A program made the translations under genes and the position numbers. The notes beneath the pieces were generated by a model, which ran no database searches, was not told the origin of the DNA, and worked only from the letters and a program-made list of their open reading frames with translations. From Cytophagales bacterium (GTDB lineage Bacteria > Bacteroidota > Bacteroidia > Cytophagales > Cyclobacteriaceae), in assembly GCA_003454975.1 (NCBI GenBank), contig DMST01000467.1, forward strand, positions 1-10,601: a stretch of DNA of 10,601 nt. Reading direction: 5' to 3'. This document shows, one piece after another, positions 6,615 to 10,601 of this stretch (the first letter of the stretch is position 1; the number at the start of each line of letters is the position of its first letter).

Positions 6615-7643
6615 ATGGCCCTGATCAAGAAAAAGAAAGCAATCTTCCCGGTTATACCTCCGCTGGAGGAGTTTCTGGAGAAGTATGCCCGACGTAGCAC
6701 GATACCCATTCACTATGCAGATCTGATGCGGTACGACAATGCGATACCGCTGTACGATGCTAACGATGAGGATACGCTCTGGAAGACGGTATTCTACTCG
6801 CAGAGCGAGATGGAGACCATACACGAGAGCCTGAAGAACATCTACGCGATGCTGTACGCCAACGGCGATTTGAGTATTCTGAGTCACTTGGCGATTGACC
6901 GGGTAGACTTGTGCGAGTATGGCAATACGCTGCCGTTTCGGGTGCGGGTGATCAACCAGATCAACGATAACTTTGACTATTTCTACATCAAGCAGGCGGA
7001 CGCATCGCGGATTTACGGACTGGAGCTGGAGAATATTCTTTCGCCCAACAACGTGGACTACCTGGTGCACGGGCAAACGCTGATTGAGCAGCACATAGCG
7101 GGGGTGCCAGGCTACCGGTTTATGGAGGAGTATCTGGGCACGAACGACATCAACCGGATCCGGATTGCGAAGGAGTTTGTGAAGTTCAACGAGCGCTGTT
7201 TTGTACGCCTGCTGGGCGATATGCACAACAGCAATTACGTGATCGACATTACGCCGGACTTTGAGGAGAATCACTACCGGTTCCGGGCCATCGACTTTGA
7301 CCAGCAGTGCTACGAGGGGCGCCGCAGTGTATACATGCCCAACTATTTCAAGAACAACAACCCCATTATTCAGATGGGAATTGAGCTGATGACGCCGGCC
7401 ACCCTGAAGCAGTACCAAACGGAGGAGCGCGCTAACATCAACCGCCGGGCCCGGGTGAGCAAGGAGGTGCTCGCTGACTTGCTGTGGGTGATGAAGCGGG
7501 ACCGACTGGCGCCGCCAGAGAATGTAGAAACGCTGAAGACGGAGCTAGGTAGGTTTTATAAAACGAAAGCCTTCGACCGCTGTCAGAATATGGGCGAGGT
7601 GTTACAAACCAGCCTGAACGAATTGTTGAATTACCCGAGGTAA
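6615..7643 (+). CDS. Protein-kinase / aminoglycoside-phosphotransferase-like protein, unassigned family
   Basis: This 342-aa protein has no signal peptide or membrane span. It carries, in order, the residues expected of a kinase fold: a Lys in a beta strand (FYIK126QAD), a nearby helix with Glu (LELEN, E137 or E139), a hinge-like segment (FMEEYL, 169-174), a catalytic loop L-L-G-D202-M-H204-N-S-N207, and a DFG-like AID227-FDQ. The Asp-to-Asn distance of five residues matches the HRDxxxxN and HGDxHxxN loops of kinases and APH-type enzymes. The N-terminal 100 residues and the Arg-rich C-terminal helical part are not recognised. Either small-molecule or protein phosphorylation is possible, as is a pseudokinase role. 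Glu codons are 25 GAG against 2 GAA, a skew not seen in the permease gene next to it. No obvious partner gene is adjacent. The CDS call is strong; the kinase fold is an inference from motifs. Confidence 0.8.
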   Translation: MALIKKKKAIFPVIPPLEEFLEKYARRSTIPIHYADLMRYDNAIPLYDANDEDTLWKTVFYSQSEMETIHESLKNIYAMLYANGDLSILSHLAIDRVDLCEYGNTLPFRVRVINQINDNFDYFYIKQADASRIYGLELENILSPNNVDYLVHGQTLIEQHIAGVPGYRFMEEYLGTNDINRIRIAKEFVKFNERCFVRLLGDMHNSNYVIDITPDFEENHYRFRAIDFDQQCYEGRRSVYMPNYFKNNNPIIQMGIELMTPATLKQYQTEERANINRRARVSKEVLADLLWVMKRDRLAPPENVETLKTELGRFYKTKAFDRCQNMGEVLQTSLNELLNYPR

Positions 7644-7685
7644 AAGCAGTGTTGGGCGGGCATTCACTGGATTGAGGATCAGCGG

Positions 7686-7717
7686 TTTGTGAGTACAGTG
7701 GCGTTGGCTTATCTTAC
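7686..7717 (+). promoter_or_regulatory. Candidate promoter of the FtsX-like permease gene
   Basis: TTTG at 7686-7689 and TATCTTAC at 7710-7717 are separated by 20 bases, a good fit to the Bacteroidota -33/-7 pattern with two mismatches in the -7 box. This would leave a leader of roughly 55 bases before the ATG at 7780. The 136-bp gap also holds scattered CAGTG/CACTG inverted copies (near 7648, 7667 and 7696) that may form weak stems after the kinase-like gene. No T-rich terminator was seen. Confidence 0.38.
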
Positions 7718-7779
7718 TTGCAGTAGTGGAGTCCGCAACCTCTTCTACTTGATTGGCCTAGTACTCAAAAACTCAAAGT

Positions 7780-10137
7780 ATGCTCCCGCTATCACTTAAG
7801 CAGGCCCTTCGGGGCGTGGCCCGGTACGATGTATTTACCTACACCCACATCCTGAGCCTGGCCGTGGCGTTGGCCGCCCTGGCAGGCATCTACTCCTTCG
7901 TTCAATCCGAATGCTCTACGGACGGTCAGTTTACTGATGTGGAACTGCTCTACCGCATAGTACGACAGGTGGAAGAACCCAATGATGCTTACCAGTCTCC
8001 TACGCTGGCGGCTCCTTATCACGAGCTCATTAGTCTGCAAACGGGTATCCCGCTGGAAAACATGGTGCGCGTATACCAGGACGATGAACTCATAGGCTAC
8101 CAGGAGAATATCTTCTTCGAGTCCAATGTGCTTTACGTAGACCCTAGTTTCCTGCAGGTCCTGAATTTTCCGTTAGCCACGGGGAACGCTGCCACGGCCC
8201 TGGACAGGCCCAACTCGGTGGTGATCTCCGCAACCATCGCCCAAAAATACTTCGGCGATCAGCCACCGCTGGGGGCTCTACTGGAGGTAGAGGGCAAAGG
8301 AGTGTTGGAAGTGACGGGTGTACTGGCAGAGCCGATGGCCCCAAGCCATCTGTCCTTAGACTTCCTGGTACACAATGGGGCCATGGGCTACACCAGTCGG
8401 CTGCTTACGGATGAAGAGACACACGCATTTTCGTACTACCTAAAGGTGCCCGACGAAAGCCTACCGCTAGTGGCACAAACGCTGGAAGCGGTCAGCAACT
8501 CCCACCTGAATCAGGAAGGCGGAGCCCGGGTATCCCTGTCTTTGCAGCCCCTAACGGAGGTCTACTTTGGCGAACCCCTGGTGTTTGACCTGGCCCGGCA
8601 CAACCGATGGTCCTTGATACAAACGCTGGTAGTGATTGGTCTTATTTTGCTGCTGGTCGTTTCGGTGAATTTGGTAAACCTGACGATCGCCAAGTTATCC
8701 AAACGGGTGAAGCAAATTGGGGTGAAGAAGATCTTGGGATCTACCCAAAGGATGCTTATTCGGGACTGGGCCACCGAAGTATACGTGATGGTGCTGATGG
8801 CTACGCTTCTCGGTTTTGGTGGAGGGTATTTGCTATTGCCCTTCCTGCTGAAGGTCTACCCCATCAACTTGGCCTTTCCAAATGGAACTACCATGGCGGT
8901 GGCCGTTGTGGGATTGCCCCTACTCATCACCGGATTGATCATTCTCTTGCCGGGAATCGTGTTCTCTTCCTTGAGTTCCTTTGCGGCGCTAAAGGGGAAG
9001 CTGGGCACACTGAAAACCAACGCAATCCAGCACAGCCTGCTCAGTTTTCAGCTGGTGGTGGCCTCCGTGCTTATTGTGCTTACCCTGGTCATCTTTCAGC
9101 AATTTGAATACCTGCAGAACAAAGAGATTGGCCTGGACGAGGAACACGTATTGGTATTCAACTCCAACAACAAGCACTCCTGGAAGAACAAGGATTTTAT
9201 TCGGGAGGAGGTACAAGCACTGGCCGGGGTAGAAGCCGTTTCCTTGATTTACGGTGGCATTCCTGAGAGCCCTACTGAGGCCTTTTCGTACGGGCTAGAA
9301 AACGCTACCTACCAGTGGAATACGGCTTTTGTGGAGCCCAACCTGATTCCGTTGCTAGACCTGAAGGTGGTGGACGGTCAGGCTTTCGATGAGCGCATTG
9401 CCCCCCAAAACCAATCGGGTATTTTGCTCAATGAAAGTGCCGCCCGAGCCATGGGCTGGCCGCAAACGGAGGTCGTAGGCAGAGCGCTGGACTTTGCGGA
9501 GGAGGACGTGGCAAAACCGATTGTGGGGGTGGTGCAAGACTACCATTATGAGTCTTTCAAACAAGAGATTGAGCCTCTGGTACTGCACGCTACGGGCTGG
9601 GAAGAGACGTTTGTGGTGAAGCTGGCCGGGCAGGACTACGCCACTGCGGTGGCAGAAATAGAGGGTATCTGGAACACCTACGTGCCTCGGTATCCTTTTG
9701 CTTATCATTTCCTGGAGGACTCCTTTCTTCAGATGCACGCGGCCGACACCCGCAACCGGAGTATCATCTACCTGTTCACGCTGCTCACCATCCTGATTGC
9801 TACAATGGGTACGCTGAGCCTGGGAGCCATTGTGCAGCAGTCTAAAGTGAAGGAGGTCACCATTCGAAAGATCCTGGGCGCACCTCTGCACCATATTTTC
9901 TATACCCTAAGCGCTAGCTTTGTGAAGGTAATGCTGCTGTCAAGCCTCATCGCCGTACCGGGAGCCTGGTGGCTGTCCACGTATTGGCTGAGCGAATTTA
10001 GCTACCGGATTGCGCTATCCCCAGGCCTGTTTGTGCTGGGTTTCGGTCTACTGATCACGTTCGTTTTGGCGCTGATCGTGACCCAGGCATGGAAAACGGC
10101 TACTCTGAATCCTGCCCATCGGCTGAAGGCCGAGTAA
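7780..10137 (+). CDS. ABC transporter permease, MacB/FtsX type (tandem FtsX domains)
   Basis: The 785-aa inner-membrane protein has the layout of the Bacteroidota MacB-like permeases. There is one N-terminal transmembrane helix (about 22-42), a large periplasmic domain (about 45-270), a first FtsX core of three helices (about 277-305, 332-356 and 372-395), a connecting helix (about 415-440), a second periplasmic domain (about 445-655) and a second FtsX core (about 663-687, 710-733 and 748-770). Each core has the signature after its first helix: KQIGVKKILGST (311-322) and KEVTIRKILGAP (691-702). Such proteins pair with a MacB/LolD-type ATPase and drive mechanotransmission across the envelope to export peptides, lipids or drugs, or to move lipoproteins. 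No ATPase gene lies in the window, so the partner must be elsewhere. The ATG at 7780 places the first helix correctly. The substrate cannot be predicted. Confidence 0.93.
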   Translation: MLPLSLKQALRGVARYDVFTYTHILSLAVALAALAGIYSFVQSECSTDGQFTDVELLYRIVRQVEEPNDAYQSPTLAAPYHELISLQTGIPLENMVRVYQDDELIGYQENIFFESNVLYVDPSFLQVLNFPLATGNAATALDRPNSVVISATIAQKYFGDQPPLGALLEVEGKGVLEVTGVLAEPMAPSHLSLDFLVHNGAMGYTSRLLTDEETHAFSYYLKVPDESLPLVAQTLEAVSNSHLNQEGGARVSLSLQPLTEVYFGEPLVFDLARHNRWSLIQTLVVIGLILLLVVSVNLVNLTIAKLSKRVKQIGVKKILGSTQRMLIRDWATEVYVMVLMATLLGFGGGYLLLPFLLKVYPINLAFPNGTTMAVAVVGLPLLITGLIILLPGIVFSSLSSFAALKGKLGTLKTNAIQHSLLSFQLVVASVLIVLTLVIFQQFEYLQNKEIGLDEEHVLVFNSNNKHSWKNKDFIREEVQALAGVEAVSLIYGGIPESPTEAFSYGLENATYQWNTAFVEPNLIPLLDLKVVDGQAFDERIAPQNQSGILLNESAARAMGWPQTEVVGRALDFAEEDVAKPIVGVVQDYHYESFKQEIEPLVLHATGWEETFVVKLAGQDYATAVAEIEGIWNTYVPRYPFAYHFLEDSFLQMHAADTRNRSIIYLFTLLTILIATMGTLSLGAIVQQSKVKEVTIRKILGAPLHHIFYTLSASFVKVMLLSSLIAVPGAWWLSTYWLSEFSYRIALSPGLFVLGFGLLITFVLALIVTQAWKTATLNPAHRLKAE

Positions 10138-10319
10138 TCAGGCAGTGTGAGGGCAAGTAGGGAGACAACCTATTTATATATCGGGAAGGTCTTAGGAACG
10201 GGTCAGTACCCAGGGGCTACTCAATAGTAGATACTTGAGGACCACCAAATGGTATTTTTAGGGCCGAATAAACCCTATGGGCAACGAGACATCTAAAGGG
10301 ATATCGATACTTTAGAAAC
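10138..10319 (+). promoter_or_regulatory. AT-rich leader region with many small inverted repeats
   Basis: This gap between the permease and the lipoprotein is AT-richer than the genes and dense in self-complementary sequence. CTACT 10217-10221 pairs with AGTAG 10226-10230. CTCAA 10220-10224 pairs with TTGAG 10235-10239. ACCA 10244-10247 pairs with TGGT 10250-10253. TAGGG 10259-10263 pairs with CCCTA 10273-10277. A strong -7-like box, TATTTTTA, lies at 10253-10260 (all fixed positions of TAnnTTTG but the last), without a clear TTTG at -33. A start near 10267 would give a leader of about 50 bases that contains the switch-like hairpins described separately. The first few pairs could instead be operator half-sites or 3' structure of the permease transcript. 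Confidence 0.35.
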
Positions 10320-10337
10320 ATGAGATATCCCTTTTTT
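10292..10337 (+). promoter_or_regulatory. Two mutually exclusive hairpins over the lipoprotein start codon
   Basis: Hairpin A pairs TCTAAAG (10292-10298) with CTTTAGA (10310-10316), 7 bp perfect with an 11-base loop. Hairpin B pairs AAAGGGATATC (10295-10305) with GATATCCCTTT (10324-10334), 11 bp perfect with an 18-base loop, and three more T residues follow. The two share 10295-10298, so only one can form at a time. Hairpin B holds the ATG (10320-10322) in its loop and codons 2-5 in its stem, and it ends in a U-tract like an intrinsic terminator. Hairpin A leaves the start codon unpaired. The layout resembles an attenuator or a translation switch; no ligand or regulator can be named. Confidence 0.4.
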
Positions 10338-10601
10338 ACAGCCCTACCACTTTTTATTCTCCTTGGGTGCAGCACACAGCAGCAAATCACAAGTAGCGGA
10401 AATGGAGACATTTCCAATATAGACTACAGCAGTTCGTACCAGCTAACGGACCGGGAATACGGCACCAAAACCACGATGGAGCTGAGAAACGGTAGCCGCA
10501 TCATGAAAACCAATGCGCTGCCCAACCACCCCACGGGGCAGTTCCCGAATGCAGGCAATCCCAACCGGATTTCGGCCCAAAACGCGAAGTATACCTTCCC
10601 C
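10320..10601 (+). CDS. YHYH-domain lipoprotein, N-terminal 94 codons (3' end outside the window)
   Basis: The frame opens at ATG 10320 and stays open to the window edge. It starts with a lipoprotein signal peptide (MRYPFFTALPLFILLGC) with lipobox L-L-G-C17, so the protein is lipid-anchored and probably on the cell envelope or surface. After a short Ser/Gly/Asn-rich linker comes a segment typical of the YHYH family N-terminus: T-x-E-L-R-N-G-S-R, then NALPNHPTGQFPNAGNPN and ISAQ. In known members this NGxPNHxxGxFPNxGNPN block precedes the namesake Tyr-His-Tyr-His motif, which here would lie beyond the window. The biochemical role of YHYH proteins is not established to my knowledge. The chosen start is supported by the intact signal peptide; the next in-frame ATG would delete it. 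Its start region lies inside the hairpin structure at 10292-10337. Confidence 0.82.
   Translation, partial: MRYPFFTALPLFILLGCSTQQQITSSGNGDISNIDYSSSYQLTDREYGTKTTMELRNGSRIMKTNALPNHPTGQFPNAGNPNRISAQNAKYTFP

Noticed and set aside
6588..7418. Long - strand open frame of 276 codons opposite the kinase-like gene
   Set aside because: It is antisense to a better-supported gene. Its composition (runs of Val, His, Leu and Arg) is typical of the reverse strand of a GAG-rich coding sequence, with no domain or signal.
8607..9107. + strand open frame of 166 codons in a second frame of the permease gene
   Set aside because: It overlaps the membrane core of the permease, whose motifs and helices are intact in the main frame, and its product has no recognisable feature.
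9355..9894. - strand open frame of 179 codons inside the permease gene
   Set aside because: It lies wholly opposite the second periplasmic domain and FtsX core of a clear transporter, and its His/Arg/Leu-rich product looks like an antisense shadow.
1..10601. CRISPR array, tRNA, rRNA, insertion sequence or integrase
   Set aside because: No spaced direct repeats, cloverleaf-like sequences, ribosomal sequence or transposase/integrase motifs were found on reading either strand.

Overview
The window looks like chromosomal DNA from a Bacteroidota bacterium. A member of the Saprospiria/Lewinella side is my best guess, made from gene style and not from a marker gene. The reasons are: starts without Shine-Dalgarno sequences; candidate promoters resembling the Bacteroidota pattern (TTTG, a gap of about 19-21, then TAnnTTTG); a tandem-FtsX permease of about 785 residues; a secreted hydrolase with C-terminal TPR-like repeats; and a YHYH-type lipoprotein. 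GC is fairly high for the phylum in most genes. No rRNA, tRNA, CRISPR array, transposase or integrase was seen.

Left part (1-4121). The window opens with the AT-richer 3' end of an unrecognised + strand gene. A secreted beta-lactamase-fold serine hydrolase converges on it from the - strand. Upstream of the hydrolase, also on the - strand, is a tight three-gene unit. In transcription order it holds a long 2-oxoglutarate/Fe(II) oxygenase-like protein (406 aa), a shorter relative of it (260 aa, 25 bp downstream) and an endonuclease V-like protein (171 aa, ATGA overlap with the 260-aa gene). Two AlkB-like oxygenases coupled to an inosine-type endonuclease point to nucleic-acid damage or modification. 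This is the best candidate for an undescribed system in the window.

Middle part (4185-7643). Next come a small secreted protein with a lipocalin-like start motif, a 276-bp gap that may hold the decayed start of a lipoprotein gene on the + strand, and a secreted alpha/beta hydrolase with a C-terminal TPR-like region. Divergent from the hydrolase is a 342-aa protein with the residue pattern of a protein-kinase/aminoglycoside-phosphotransferase fold and very skewed Glu codon use.

Right part (7780-10601). A MacB/FtsX-type ABC permease stands alone, without an ATPase gene in the window. It is followed by an inverted-repeat-rich leader and the first 94 codons of a YHYH-domain lipoprotein cut off by the window edge. 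Two mutually exclusive hairpins overlap the leader and start codon of that lipoprotein, which looks like an attenuator or a translational switch.
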